From Aspidapion aeneum (lineage: Eukaryota > Arthropoda > Insecta > Coleoptera > Brentidae): DNA of 64,000 bases. Shown in pieces: positions 1 through 12,740 of this stretch. Made by a program: the position numbers and the translations under genes. Each line of letters opens with the position of its first letter. Positions within the stretch are counted from its first letter, which is position 1. The notes under the pieces were generated by a model. It searched no databases. It was given only the letters and a program-made list of their open reading frames with translations, and was not told the origin of the DNA. The DNA is taken from assembly GCA_963576565.1 (NCBI GenBank), contig OY755042.1, positions 112,397,314-112,461,313 of the forward strand, in the 5' to 3' direction.

Positions 1-900
1 ATTTGTTTATAGATAAAGTCCATTCGCCTTTCTTTTTTATGGTCCTGTAGAGCAACCTCAAAAATCCCACGGAATTTTAAAGTCTATTAACCTGCTAAGT
101 ATATGTCTAATTTTTGTCACATTTTCATTATGTTCGGTAATGTTTTGCCTATAGGCTCTATTGAACTGGCACCTAATATCAGTCTTGCCTAGCATAGAAA
201 ATTCTATGTGGTCATTTAAATGAATACCACTTACTTTGTGTCTTTTTAACTATTCACTAAAGTTCTTGATATCACACATTCCCTTTGCCACCCACGCAGG
301 ATCACTTCGTGGATTGTTCATAACAAGATAAATAAAGCAAAAAAAAAGCATTTCTTTTTTCATAACCGCACAACCAGTTTTCAGCATCGTATAATTTTTA
401 ATTAAATTTTCTATTATAATTTTTTTGGAACACCCCTTTGCATTATTTGGACTACAATTGGCCCTAAAGATTTTATTTAATTATGTAATCGAAGGTACTT
501 ATTTCCATTTTATAAACGAACGATAACAAAAACAAACAATGGCAATCGACCGGGAAGGCTTTTTATTACTGACATACCCCAAATCAAAACCAACTCATAC
601 GTCTTCACTAACGATAGAACCGGCAACACGCAGAAAGGGCAACGAACGTTTTCGCACGATGAATATGGCCGACGTCAACAAAAACAAATATTCCTCCCGC
701 GCGAGAACACCCATCCATACACCGCTGAAAAACGGGTGAAATTGAAACCTTGCCCCGCGTGGCGCTGCCGGCTTGTAATGATTTACGCTAAAAAAGTTCA
801 CCCAATTAATCACTTGTTGTTAACCTCAGATAATAAAAATAACCAAGCAATCATGTCGTAAGGGAACATTTAACGTTTTTTAAATAAATCAATTAAAAAT
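1..900 (-). mobile_element. hAT-A copy 1 (non-autonomous, truncated)
   Basis: This is a copy of the hAT-A family, which recurs at 5.2, 11.6, 17.4, 36.7, 51.7, 56.8, 60.0 and 60.6 kb. The left terminus lies outside the window. Similarity to the other copies stops near base 900, about 65 bases short of the expected GCCGCCACTG end. The coding strand is minus and holds broken remnants of the TTF zinc-finger N-terminus of a hAT transposase, including NNPRS-like residues near 300 and a HILSRLID stretch near 90. Frameshifts and stops make it non-coding. Confidence 0.75.
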
Positions 901-1485
901 AGCAAATCGACAAAATATTATTTTGCAACACCGATTCCGAACTCTCAAAAGAAGGATAGGAAAGCTGGTTTACGGATATAACGTTAAAAAAAAGCTTTTT
1001 GAAAATAGACTCCTTCAAAAAATTTGTATTTTTAGTTTCTATTTTCAGAAACACGTGCATTTGAAAAAGGTTTTCAAAAACTTATTCTGCAAAAAATGTT
1101 CGTTCATATCCCAAAAATTTGTTACTTGTAAAAACAATATCTCTGTATTTTATTATTTGAAAATGGTGGTGATATTTGTGGAGAAACAACACCCTATATG
1201 AAAAGACAAACATTCAAATAGGCAAAATATTTTCCTATTGGAAAATATATCATAGTGTTTAGTTCTCGGTTTTTCTGGAATAAGCTTAATTGGCACTTTT
1301 CAATATGGAAATTTTTCGTATTTGGTCTATTTAATTTTTAATTTTTTGCCTCCCGGATTTTTGCATCATCAAGCTTATATTTTGTTGAAGCTGTTTTTCT
1401 GCTAAATGCCCTTTAATTATATACATAGTTTTGTAAATGAAAATCGTGTTGTTTGGTTGTATTTTGACCTATCTAATACCTGATT
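901..1485. other. Unassigned AT-rich stretch
   Basis: No recognisable gene or repeat. A 92-codon frame near 923-1201 is Lys/Phe-rich with no family resemblance and is probably chance. Confidence 0.4.
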
Positions 1486-1599
1486 CCCACCTACGACTTT
1501 CTCATGGGTGCCCGCTCACGCGTCACATGATCTCAATATGAAATGTTACGACGGTCATGTGACGCGTGCGCGGGCACATACGAGAAAGTCCTAGGTGGG
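1486..1599. mobile_element. Hairpin MITE, about 114 bp
   Basis: Two arms of about 46 bases (1486-1531 and 1554-1599) are near-perfect reverse complements around a ~20-base loop. They begin CCCACCTA and carry a GC-rich block containing ACGCGTCACATGA. GC content is far above the flanks. No clear target-site duplication is visible, so the superfamily is unresolved. Confidence 0.6.
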
Positions 1600-1775
1600 C
1601 ACCGGGCTTTAGGAATATCGTCATGACGTCTGTCCGTGTGTGATTTTTTTGGAGGTAAAATATTACCCTTACTTTATCAAAGTATTGATTAATGACAACT
1701 ATTATATTTTACGAAATATTGAAGAAACATTAAAAATTGTCCAGTCTCTCCACCCTCCCCTACCTAAAGAAGACA

Positions 1776-3055
1776 CCCACTAAGCACAAAATCGTAAAAA
1801 CGTTAAATAAATGTTGAAAAAAAAATGTTTTTTTTTTCTAACACAAATTTGTGTTAAAATTAAGTCAACTTTTTACATTAAAAAAACATGTAGAAAATCC
1901 TAACAAAAATTTCATGTAAAAGCATTACCAAAAATATATTTCTTAATAACGTTAAGAAACCAGCATTAAAAAACCATAATTGCACTAAAATTAAAAATAA
2001 TACCATCAATATATGATTATTTTTATAATGTTTTTCCTAGATCACATTTCTAACGTTGAATTTAAGATATATGAAGCTAATAAATGTTTTGTTTTTTAAA
2101 CATTAAAAAAAATGATACTATAGAGGGCGCTGCCGTATAGTTCCACTATCAGAACGAACCATCGCCATTTTTAGTTGCATTTCGCTGCGAGTTCATACGA
2201 GTCGATAGCAGATACGCTTTGTCCAATTTTGGTTACAATATTTACCTTTTGTAGAAACAAACATGGCAAATTAAAAGCACAATTATTAATAATGATAGTG
2301 AATACATATTTTGATAGGAATGTACAACAGTTGTGTGGAAAAGATGGTATAGTTAAAGAATAACCAATAAAGGTAAGAAAAGTAAACAAAAGTTTAAAAA
2401 TTGTTTTGTTTTTAATATCGCATACCTACGTTACGAATGATTAGCCGCCGGACTTTAAGCCGCATTTGAGGCAGAATTCACAAGCCTCGCAGCGGGACCA
2501 AACGAATGCTTTGTTTGCATTCATGCTAAAGTGAATACGCGCCTTGAAATTGTTTGCATTGTATTCACTTGAGCATAAATTGTTTGGCCTCGTAGCAAGG
2601 CACTCACTACAAAATTATTGTTTACATAGAATTTAAAATTTTATTTTCAGAAGCTACGGATCCGAATTTTCAAGTGTCGAGTTCATGAAAACCTCAACGG
2701 ACTGTTGCTGCCCTGCGTTTCCAAAATAGAAGAATTTTACTTACGTTATTTATGTTACCTTATCTTTAGAGATATTTGAAAAAAATATATTTTTTCATTG
2801 TTAAAAAAACATTGATTTTTCAATTTTAGAAAAACATTTCTTTTTCAGTGTTAAAAATCAATATTTTTTAACGTTTGAAAAACACTTTAAAAAAACGTTA
2901 TAAAAACATAAGTTTATTTTACTAACGTCAGAAAACGGGTTATTAAGCTTCTTTTTCACTATGAATATGACGTTAGAACTAACATCCAACCTAACGTTAT
3001 GTTTTTAAATTATACATTATTTTGACATTATTAAAATGTTTTTGTGTTTAGTGGG
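1776..3055. mobile_element. DNA element with CCCACTAA terminal inverted repeats
   Basis: The left end CCCACTAAGCACAAAA is matched by the right end read in reverse (CCCACTAAACACAAAA), with weaker inverted similarity for about 20 more bases. A CA dinucleotide flanks each end. Both subterminal regions are crowded with AACGTT and runs such as TTAAAAAACATT, which look like repeated protein-binding sites. The centre (2105-2720) is more GC-rich and has no open frame. It may be CACTA-like by its terminal bases, but a 2-bp duplication is weak evidence. Confidence 0.5.
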
Positions 3056-3537
3056 CATCTGTATTTTCAGAATGAAATGTATAAATGTATAAAATAAAAA
3101 TTATTAAAGTTATGGGGCCCCTATTTCGAACAACGACAAGCGTATGGTACTGTAGACAAGGCAAAACATTTTTCAAGCACATTTTTTTCGCCTTTTTTAA
3201 AATTTTCAATTTTGCATTTTCTAATTTGTCCGGTCGAACAATTTTTAGGCTACCTGTGTGTTTACGAAACGTTGTTTTTTTTTTGGTAAAAAATGTGTGA
3301 AGCCGAAAGTAAACCCTTCATAAATAACCTGAAGGTTTTTGCTTGTGGGCCTAATTCCTTACTTCCTGAAAACATAATTTTTAAAATCTATAAACAGTTA
3401 TAATTTTATCAAAACTAGCTTAGTCAGGGGGATCCCAGACTTCTAAAAAGGGGGGGGGGGCAATTTATATAATAATATTTTTTTTGTTCAGGTGTGTAAT
3501 ACACCCCACCCCCTCTTATATTTGGAGTTCTCAGGAC

Positions 3538-3745
3538 AAAAGGCGAAGGCGATTGGGGGAGTGTCAAATTAACCAGGCAGTGTTCTGAGGAGTCCCATAA
3601 GGACGAAACAGTTAATTGTCAACACTTATTACTATTAGGTGTCCATTAGATCTTGGACCCCCGTGAGGTTAAGCTTTCAAGCTACCCACGGAAAAATATG
3701 AGAGAAACAAAAACTCCTTTTTACCCGATTAGCCACGAAGCTTGT
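3538..3745 (-). repeat. Repeat B, copy 1 (partial)
   Basis: Reverse-orientation copy of an interspersed repeat also at 8.64, 10.9, 20.69 and 23.98 kb. Shared blocks include TTTTTCCGTGGG, a ccccCGTGAGGTTAAGC-like block and TTAACTGTTTCGTCC. A run of ten or more G lies just upstream near 3450. Unclassified repeat with no coding sequence. Confidence 0.65.
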
Positions 3746-3757
3746 TTGATTGATTAT

Positions 3758-3794
3758 AACTATTATTATTATTATTATTATATAATAATTATTG
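3758..3794. repeat. (ATT)n microsatellite
   Basis: Short ATT/TTA simple repeat with imperfect flanks. Confidence 0.7.
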
Positions 3795-4088
3795 TAAATG
3801 CCTTTACTTTTTTTAATTTTTGAACCCGAAACTAGTTTTGCTCCCAGGTATGAAGAGTGGAAATATGCTTACTTATTATGCCTTTGATCTTTTCCTGGCT
3901 TGTTGGTATAAATAGCCAGACATTTTTAATCCAGGAGTATTTTTTAATTTTGATTAAATATTTCCGTTTATGAACATGCCGGCTTTGTTGCTGAGCTTTG
4001 AGGGAGAAAAACATGTTTTAATACCATCTCTATCGAGTTTTTTACGTCTACTATAGGTATAGGTATGTTTTTAAGCAAATTGAAAACT

Positions 4089-4533
4089 CTAATATGCTGA
4101 AATGCTCAAAGATGGATCAGAGAAACTACTTAAAAATCTCGCATATATTATCAATCAATGCATAAACGGACACTAAAGGACAAATGGAAAGTGTCAAAAT
4201 GGATACAATAAGAAGTTCAGTGAGAATATCTAGAATAGATCACATAAAAAATGAGATCATAAAAAAAAGAATGGGAATCATAACGGATGACATCAATAAA
4301 AGGCAACTGATATGGTACGGCCATGTACAACGGATGAACGACGAAAGATTACCAAAGCAGGTCCTAGAATGGCTACCAATAGGGCGCAGAAAAAGAGGGC
4401 GTCCTAAACTAGAATGATAACAGATCAATGAGTCACAAAAATCTGACAGAAGATGATTGTCAGGATCGAAGGAGGTGGAGAATAGGCGTCGGACAACGTA
4501 GAAAAACGTTCTAAACCGGCATAGTAGTAGTAA
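4089..4533 (+). pseudogene. Internally deleted RTE-like LINE
   Basis: The first ~85 bases match the start of the RT region of the LINE at 31.1-33.7 kb (the AEMLKYGSEKL part). The sequence then jumps to the C-terminal tail (MESVKMDTIRSSVRISRIDH, then HVQRMNDERLPKQVLEW and GRRKRGRPKLE). About 900 bases holding the polymerase core are missing. The 3' end runs into a short TAG repeat, as in the 46-kb copy. It cannot encode a working polymerase. Confidence 0.8.
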
Positions 4534-4738
4534 AAACTCTAAACAAACGCAGGTTACCTATTTTACCTCTTTCACCTTAGAAAATCGTGTTAAGATCGTT
4601 GAGTTTTTGACAATTTATCACCCCATGGCAGAAGGAGTAAAAAAGTAAGTAACATAGGCGTACGTAGCTAATGGAGTGCCATAGGAGGTTGGTTCTAATT
4701 CTTAACCTATTACAGTAAAACGAAACGTCTGGGAACTT

Positions 4739-5192
4739 CAGGGGTGCGTTTGAAAATGAAAGGCGAGGGTAAGGTGATGGTAGGGTAAGGCGATATTGAT
4801 GACGTCATCGAAAAAGCCAAATTACCCTGGGTAAATATCGCCTTATAAATTTATTTTTAAATTTATTTAGTTTGAGAATTTTCATTTTTTTAAGAAGTAT
4901 TTTTACTTTTCTAAATAGTTATAGATTTATTGAAGTAGTCGTGTGTGAAATATAACACAAAATAAATAAAAAAACAATAAACACTTTAAGTTAAGCGCTA
5001 GTGCGCAATCGCGGGTGAATCTCGCCTTGTTCATGACCGCAGTGAATTAGGTGCACCCCGGGTTATCACCTTTTTGATTTTCGAACACGGGTGTATGACG
5101 TCATCGTTTTGACCGTGTTCATTTTTGAACGTTTTTGGGCTAGCCCAGGTATAACCTTTACCCTAGGGTAACAATTTTCAAGCGCACCCCTG
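4739..5192. mobile_element. Non-autonomous element with CAGGGGTGCG ends
   Basis: The ends CAGGGGTGCGTTTGAAAAT and, in reverse, CAGGGGTGCGCTTGAAAAT form ~19-bp terminal inverted repeats. Inside, paired GATGACGTCATCG blocks occur near 4797 and 5095. The CAGGG start suggests the hAT group, but flanking bases do not show a matching 8-bp duplication. Its right end abuts a hAT-A fragment exactly. Confidence 0.6.
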
Positions 5193-5640
5193 CAAATAAT
5201 TACAAGCCGGCAGCGCCGCGCGGGGCAAGGTTTCAATTTCACCCGTTTTTCAGCGGGGTATGTGGATGTTCTCGAGCGGGGGCGGGAGGAATGTGTATTT
5301 TGTTAAAGCCGGCCATCATCATCGTGCGGAAACGTCGGTTGCCCTTCTACATGATGTCGGTTCTATCCTTAGTGAAGACGTATGAGTTTGTTTTGATTTG
5401 GGCTATGTCAGTAGTAAAAAGCATTGCCGGTCGCGTGTCATTGTTTGTGTTATCGTTTGTTTATAAAATTGAAATAAAAACTATGCAAATTTAAATACGT
5501 TGACATATGACCTTCGATTACAAATAAAATCCTAAAAATTAACCAAAATTATAGTACAAGTAATAAAAAATTATACGATGCTGAAAACTGGTTTTTGCGG
5601 TTGGGAAAAACGAAATGCTTTTTTTGCTTTGGATTTCAAA
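5193..5640 (+). mobile_element. hAT-A copy (fragment)
   Basis: Opposite in orientation to copy 1. It carries the AAATAATTACAAGCCGGCAG block and the coding lead-in, but lacks the terminal repeat and everything after the KRNAFF part. Residues resembling NYTMLKTGFCG remain but are out of frame. Confidence 0.7.
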
Positions 5641-6154
5641 TGCCTAGAGCAATATCACACACATATTAATAAAAAAAAGATTTTTTAAAAAACACTTTGT
5701 ATCTTAAAAGTTAAGATATTTAAGACATATTTTTATGAAAAGATTTTTCTGAAAAGGATTTCTAGGCCATCACAGATGAGTTTTATGCAAAAGAAAGCCA
5801 ACCCAAATCAGTCCCTCTTAAACCCCCTCCAAGTCTGGCGGCTCAGGAGAGAGAAACTTTGAAAACTCTTCATACAGTTAGGTTCAACATGAATAATGCA
5901 TAGATGCAATTTTCGTCCGACAAACTTTAGCAATATTTTATCAATTTCAACTTTATTTACGTACAAACTGAAATTTATAACTCGGTCGTAATTTTCAAAG
6001 GAAAAACGTCCGAGAAATAAAGCGCTCCGAAATTATGCGTTTAAATCTACTTAAGAAACTTAATGTAAATTTTTTTAAAAGCTAATAATGAAAAAGTTCG
6101 CAAAATTTGAATAGGTATTCACTACCACGGTGCCTAGAATTCGGATCTTATACA
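5641..6154. other. Unassigned
   Basis: AT-rich, no recognisable feature. Confidence 0.4.
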
Positions 6155-8273
6155 TACAGGGTGTCCGAGAACTAATGGTACATAGTTAAACTGTAGATTC
6201 CCTGGGTCAAAATATTACGATTTAGCCATACTTACCTTAGTCCAAAAGTTCGTACCAACCGAGATACAGGGTGTTAAACTTTATTTTTTCAATTCGATTT
6301 TCTTTAATAACTTTATTAATAATTAATATTTTTGCAAAAGCTAACCAGCGTGTAAGTTTTTTTAAAATTGGCAAGACGACTCCGTTGAAAAATTTGATGT
6401 ACAATGTACAGGGTGTTCCTTAGACCACTACCATTGCATAAAAATCAGTGTATTTTTGTTGTGCCTCGGTGTATACCAGTTTTTATTTAAAATAATGGTT
6501 TTCCCATCCTTTTTGTGTAAAAAAGTTATACTGTTTTAAAGTCGCTCAAAGTAACGGTTTTTAAGATTTTTGCATTTAAAGTTTTTATTGCATGTGAGTG
6601 ATATGCCTAATTTATGTATGATACTTTCTTCAATTCTTTCTACTAATTAATAATTTTGCACAAAAAATTCGGTTTGGTTGTTTTTGGGCATGGACAACGT
6701 AATTTTAGTAAAAAAAATATTATACAGGGTGTTCTCTGGGTCGGTACCGTTACATTAAAATAGGTCTAACTTTTTTGTTCCTCGGTGTATACAAGATTCT
6801 ATTGAAAACATTATTTTTTAATTTTATTTAAGTAAAAAAGTTATAGCGTTTCGATGTCGCTTAGAGCAACGGTTTTTAAGATATTTAAATTAGAAGTTTT
6901 TATTGTATGCGTAAAAGATTCTTGATTAAATTGTTACCTACTTCATACATATTAGCTATAATCAATACTTATAGCATTCTATGATTGGATGTTTTCTTAA
7001 GAAATATTAAGTTAAAACATATACAGGGTGGTTTTTGAATTATCATAAGTGTGTTATCATTGTTCGTTATTGCAACTGTGTAGGGCTTTGTTTTTAATGA
7101 AGAACAAAAACCTCTTCGTATTAGTTTTTTTTTTTTAAATGGTAAGTAGGTATACTTTATTAATGCACGTATTTTTTATTGTTTTGAAAGAAAATTTTCA
7201 TCAATCAATCAATAAAATTAATATCTTATTATTTCTTAAAAAATATATAAAATTTCTTAAGCATGGCGGTCTTAGCAACTAAGTTAAAATTTTAAAATTG
7301 ACAAATAGTAAAACAACTTAAAACTGTTTATTATTGTATGCTAGATAAATACCCGAAAAAACCATTAAAAAAAATTCAAAATGCTGGAGAGGCGTTCAGA
7401 AATGCAAATCCTCATTTTAAAATCAGGCGTTCGTATAATAAGCGAATAAACAAATATATTCAGGTTAACGGTGGCCATTTCGAACATTTATCGTAGATTT
7501 TTTTTTGTTTTTTTTTCTAAAAATTTGTTGTTGCAATAAAACAACTTTTATAATTGGTTTTATTTTTTTTTGATATTAATAATTATTTAATAATTAAAAT
7601 AATATTCTGTTTAAAAACCTGCTTAAGTATACACCGAGGCACAAAAAATACACTGATGATTTTAATGCAATTGTAGTGGTCCAAAGAACACCCTATACAT
7701 GGTACATCAAATTTTTCAATGGAATCGTCTTGCAAATTTCAAAAAAACCTACATGCTGGTTAGTTTTTGCAAAAATATTAATTAGTAGAATGAATTGAAG
7801 AAAGTATCATACATAAATTAGGCATATCACTCACATGCAATAAAAACTTTAAATGCAAAAATTTCAAAAACCTTTGCTCTGAGCGACTTTAAAACAGTAT
7901 AACTTTTTTACATAAAAAGGATGGGAAAACCATTATTTTACATAAAAACTTGTGTACACCGAGGCACAAAAAAGAGGCACTGATTTTAATGCAATGCTAG
8001 TGGTCCAGGGAACACCCTGTACACTGTACATCAAAAGTTTCAACGGAATCGTCTTGCCAATTTCAAAAAAACTTACACGCTGGTTAGTTTTTGCAAAAAT
8101 ATGAAATAGTAAAAAAGTTATTAAAGAAAATGAAATTGAAAAAATAAAGTTTAACACCCTGTATCTCGGTTAGTACGAACTTTTCGATTAAGGTAAGTAT
8201 AGCTAAATCGTAATATTTTGACCCAGGGAATCTACAGTTTAACTATGTACCATTAGTTCTGGGACACCCTGTA
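6155..8273. mobile_element. TACAGGGTG foldback element, 2.1 kb
   Basis: The two ends (6155-6480 and about 7945-8273) are inverted copies over more than 300 bases, starting TACAGGGTGTCC. Further TACAGGGTG boundaries lie inside (near 6281, 6407, 6724 and 7021). The right arm holds a second, degenerate copy of the module at 7620-7925. No transposase is visible. Related elements at 38.8 and 43.8 kb have TA on both sides; here the flanks are CA and TA. Probably a non-autonomous TIR transposon family inserting at TA. Confidence 0.75.
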
Positions 8274-8821
8274 TATATGGCGAATTTTCCACGTCACTGG
8301 TGGTTCAGCTGATTTTTGTAAACAAAAGTTAGATCAGTTAGATAAGATATAAACAACTAATATTTTTTTTGAATTTTTTGAAAACTGAGGCAGTTTTCTC
8401 ACTGTTTTTTAGTATATTCTTATAACATAATATTTTTAAGACAAACTAGTCGTTATTTTTTTTAACCCGCTTAATTTTTCTTTACACAAAAATTAAAATT
8501 CGAATAAAATAATGTGTTCGTTTTAGCTTAAAAAGTAATCCGCTAACCTATCACATTCAGTTTAAATTGTATTTTAAGTTTTGTGTAATAAAAAATAAAG
8601 CGGGATAAAAAAAAATAACGACAATACGTCTAGAAAATTATCAAACGTGAAATTTAGTACTCGTGAATTTAAAAATAAAAATTGTCGTGGCTAATCGAGT
8701 AAAAAGGAGTTTTTGTTTCTCTTATATTTTTCCGTGGGTTGCTTAAAAGCCTAAACTCACGGGGGTCCAAAATTTAATGGACACCTAATAAGTGTTGAAA
8801 GTTAACTGTTTCGTCCTTATG

Positions 8822-10123
8822 TAGTAGTAATAGTCGTAGTATTTATTTCCAACTTGTACAAAATAGAGGTACAAAAGAAGCTCTAAAAAGCTGTCTGGAA
8901 AGATTATTTTTTTAACTTCTTAAAAATTAAAATGCCCAAACTAAGTAATACACATAAACAGTCTAAAAATTTAAATAAATAAAACAAAATAATAAAACAG
9001 TAAGCTGGGTCACACAAATATACCTAGGACAACTTAAGAATAGAATATATCAGGTTAAAATTTACAGTGTCTAATAAAGTTTAAGTTAAAATTCATGGTT
9101 AAAAAATTCCTCTATGTTATAAAAAACCTGAGTATGTAGCAGATTTTTTAGCTTTTCTTTGAATATGTTTTCATTTTCACGATTTAATACATCACGAGGC
9201 AACCTATTTAACACTTTGATTCCCATATAATAGGAACTTTTTCTATTAACTTCTAAATTAAAGTTTGGAAGAACAAAAGCATCATTATTTCTTGTAGGGT
9301 AGTTATGAATATGTGCATGAGTTCTTAAATTTTCTGTTTCTCTAAATAACAAAATAGCAATTCTATAAATGTAAAGGTAAGTGAGTGTGAATATTTTGTG
9401 TTTTTTGAAATATTGTCGACATGATTGCAATCTGTCAAGGGAAAATATCGCTCGAACAGCACGTTTCTGAAGGAGAAACGCACTCCTCGCACCAACAGAG
9501 TTGCCCCAAAATTCCACACCATATTGTAAAATGCTATAAAAGTATGCATAATAAATAGTTATTGCGACGTCCCCACCAATATTCTGTTTAGCGATCCTAA
9601 TTGCATAGATGGCACTGCTTAAAGATTTGTTTAGTTTTGAAATATGGCATTTCCAATCTAGAGCCTGATCAATGAGTACTCCCAGAAACTCCATATCGAC
9701 TTGGGTAGTCACGCTTCCAGTTTCCATGAGAATATTGAGTTCTCCAACTTTTTTGTTGGGTTGAAACAGTATATTAAATGTTTTGTCAACATTAAGGACC
9801 AATTTAGTTGCGGCGAACCAATCACATACATTTTCCATGATATTTTTGCCAGCAACTTGCAGATCATGTAAAAGTTTTTTGTGTAAAGTTATGCTGGTAT
9901 CATCTGCAAATAATGTGAAAAGTACGGATGGAAAGTTTACGTCAAGATCATTCACATAAATCAAAAATAAGAGCGGTCCTAGTATTGATCCCTGAGGAAC
10001 GCCGAATCTATTCTGAATGGTTAGGAAAAGTATGTTCAATCTTAACAAACATTTGTCGATTTTGAAGATAAGAAGAGAACCAGTTAACACCAATACCATA
10101 ATATTCAAGCTTTTCAAGATATA
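8822..10123 (-). mobile_element. 5'-truncated CR1/Jockey-like LINE
   Basis: A 1.3-kb antisense LINE fragment inserted in repeat B. A TATG flanks it on both sides as a short target-site duplication. Its 3' end is a TAC/TAA trinucleotide run rather than poly(A). It begins inside the reverse transcriptase domain, so it was truncated on insertion. Confidence 0.8.
9086..10123 (-). pseudogene. LINE reverse transcriptase, C-terminal half
   Basis: Non-LTR retrotransposon reverse transcriptase from the thumb-side core to the C-terminus. Visible motifs in order are FGVPQGSILGPLLFLIYVND, the catalytic block LFADDTSI (the F/Y-x-D-D motif), a VLNVDKTFN block, FLGVLIDQALDW, YGVEFWGNS and the late LPRDV motif. 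The frame is open for about 330 codons. Upstream of FGVPQG the correct reading (YLEKLEYYGIGVNWF, SSYLQNRQ) continues in another frame, so a one-base shift lies near 10005-10020. The endonuclease is absent. The final family (CR1, L2 or Jockey) is not settled by eye. Confidence 0.85.
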
Positions 10124-10395
10124 TATGGTACTCCTCAGAACACTGCTTGGTAAATGTGACACTCTTGCAAAGTGAAATAGACGGTTTTGTTTCTAATCCT
10201 AAGTAAATAGTGAGAAAACTATCGCAAGAAGCGCCATCTACAGAGATACGAAAGGAACCAGAACAAGAGCAGGCGAAAATAAACTGCTATACATATCGAT
10301 CAATGAAAAGATCAAATACAAATAAAAAGAAACAAACTAATCCGTGACCTAAGAAAGCCCTTCTGCTTCCCACGCCAGATCAACGCTGATTGCGT

Positions 10396-10914
10396 TATTC
10401 GGATTCAGCGGGGTCGAAATAGGGGACTTGACCGTTTGCCTAAAAGTTATATAAAATGGTGCTAGAAAGTCAATTTTGACTGCCTTTTGTTTTTCGCAAA
10501 AAATGGTTAATTCAAGAAAATTTTTTAATTTAAGTTGTTTTATTGTTATTGTTAAAGAAATAAAATTTTGTGCAGAAAAAATAGTTTTTTTTATTCAAAA
10601 GCACCTAAGTAAATAATAAGAGATTGTCGTATGGAAGACGCCTGTTATACTGTTTTTATGAAAAACAAGCCGCATTTTTGCCGTGGGTTTTCATTAAATT
10701 TAGAAAACTCATTACGTTTTCAGCCATGTCATCTTTTAAAAAAATGAGGAAAATCGACATTTTCCATCCACCGACATGGATCTTATCCCATTTTAAAAAT
10801 TTAACAAAATGTGCGCACGTCATGTCAAGGAAATTATAATGAGATTTTTTCCATGGATATCTAGAAAAACACAACTATGCTAAAATATCCGTTTCGAATA
10901 TAAATGTAAAACAA
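10396..10914. other. Unassigned
   Basis: AT-rich with short chance frames on both strands. Nothing recognised. Confidence 0.4.
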
Positions 10915-11090
10915 CAATTTTTCGCGGCTAAGCGGGCATAGAAAGATTTTGTTTCTCTTGTATTTTTCCGTGGGCAGCAAGATCCATTTGACATCTATTA
11001 AGTGTTGACAGTTAACTGTTTCGTCCTTAAGAGACTCTTTACAACACTGCATAGTCAATGTGACACTTTTTTAAAGCTATAGAGACGGTA
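10915..11090 (+). repeat. Repeat B, copy 3 (diverged)
   Basis: Diverged and internally deleted copy with TTTTTCCGTGGGC and GTTAACTGTTTCGTCC. Confidence 0.6.
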
Positions 11091-11619
11091 TATATAAATC
11101 TCATCTTACGATATTGGTAAGAGAAATGAAAAATAGTGCCTGCAATACCGTATGCATATTCACAAGTGGCTACATCTACCAAATACAAAACAAACTACCA
11201 GAGTAAAAACAAAAGGCAGTTTGATAACTGTATAACGTCATAAAACCAAGATGGCGGTTTATTCATGCCTTTTCACTAACTTTGGCTTATAAGTTTCGCT
11301 AAATTAGTTTTAACGCTCCACAAAAATGTTCAGGAGCAGGAAAAAACTTTGACAACCTGTAAATTCGTAATGAAGACTTATGACCTTTGTAATATTTAAC
11401 AATAAAATAATATCCTCTCTTTGTATATAAGTTAGTCAACACCAGACCGCCATATTTTCTTTTTCTTATTTTTTGCTGTTTTATCTACTTCTTCATATTT
11501 TATAAAATTGTTTGACCTTTTAACATGGTAAATTTTTTCTGTACACTTCACTTTAATATTTACGCATATTAATACATAATTAGGGTGCCGGTTTTTAGGA
11601 CTTACAAAGTACTTAAACG
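11091..11619. other. Unassigned
   Basis: No supported feature. Confidence 0.4.
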
Positions 11620-12740
11620 CAGTGGTGGCTGGTGACGTTATAAATTGGGAGGGGCGGAAAATTATATTGCATGGAAAACGAGATAAAAAAACTTACCTAA
11701 ACAATTTTATTTTAGCATTTTACAAACAAGCTGCTACTTGGTGTAGTTTTTAGTTTATTTGTTTATAGATATAAGTCTATTTGCCCTTCTTTTACATACG
11801 CAAAATGCTTGGATTAGCACCAGTTTCAGACTCATCATGGCCCCGTAGAGCAACCTCAAAAATCTCACAGAATTTCGACCTACTAAGTATATATCTATTT
11901 TTAGTCACATTTTCATTATGTTCGGTAATGTTTTGCCTTTAGGCACCATTCAATTGGCACCTAATATCTATGGTTATTTAAATAAGTAGCATTTACTTTG
12001 TGTCTTTAACTTTTCACTAAAGTGCTTCATATCACACATTCCTTTTGTCACCCACGCAGGATCACTTCGTGGATTGTTCATAATAAAACAAATATAAAGC
12101 AAAAAAAGCATTTCGTTTTTCATAACCGCACAATCAGTTTTCAGCATCGTATAATTTTTTATTACTTGCACTAAAATTTTGGTTAATTTTTAGGATTTTT
12201 AGGTCCGGTCAATGTGGCCCTAAAGATTTTATTTGTAATCGAAGTTCATATGACAATGTATTTAAATTTGCACAGTTAATTATGTAATCGAAGGTATTTA
12301 TTTCCATTTTATAAACAAACAATAACAAAAATAAACAATGACAATGCTTTTTACTACTGACATACCCCAAATCAAAATAAACCCATACGTCTTTACTAAG
12401 GATAGAACCGGCAACGTGTAGAAGGGCAACGGACGTTTCCGCACGATGATGATGGCCGACTTCAACTAAAACAAACATTCCTCCCGCCGAGTACATACAC
12501 CCATACTCCCCTGAAAAACGGGTGAAATTGAAACGTTGCCCCGCGCGGCGCTGCCGGCTTGTAATTATTTACGCTAAAAAAGTTCACCCAATTAATCGAT
12601 TGTTGTTAACCACAGATAATAAAAAGAACTAGACAATCATGTCGTAAGGGAAGATTTAACTTTTTTTTAAATAAATCAATTAAAAATACTGTTTGTTGTC
12701 TAGTTTTGAGAGGGCACTCTCCCTGTAGCAGCCGCTACTG
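11620..12740 (-). mobile_element. hAT-A copy 2, both ends present
   Basis: Complete non-autonomous hAT-A. The left end is CAGTGGTGGCTGGTGACG and the right end in reverse is CAGTAGCGGCTG. It is flanked by CTTAAACG and CTTGGACG, an 8-bp target-site duplication with two later changes, as known for hAT elements. On the minus strand it keeps a start region (KMEINTFDYIINCANLNTL, about 12,300-12,400) and the NNPRSDPAWVTKGMCD part of a TTF zinc finger. About 90 bases between them are missing compared with copy 4. There is no catalytic or dimerisation region. Confidence 0.8.

Larger units (their letters stand above)
8642..10395 (+). repeat. Repeat B, copy 2, split by a LINE
   Basis: Repeat B runs from 8642 to 8821, is interrupted by a LINE, and resumes at 10124 with the CTCCTCAGAACACTGC block. 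Copies at 20.7 and 24.0 kb, which lack this LINE, show these two blocks are contiguous. The left end (GTGAAATTTAGTACTCGTG) is matched in reverse at the right end of the copy at 24.4 kb. Confidence 0.7.
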
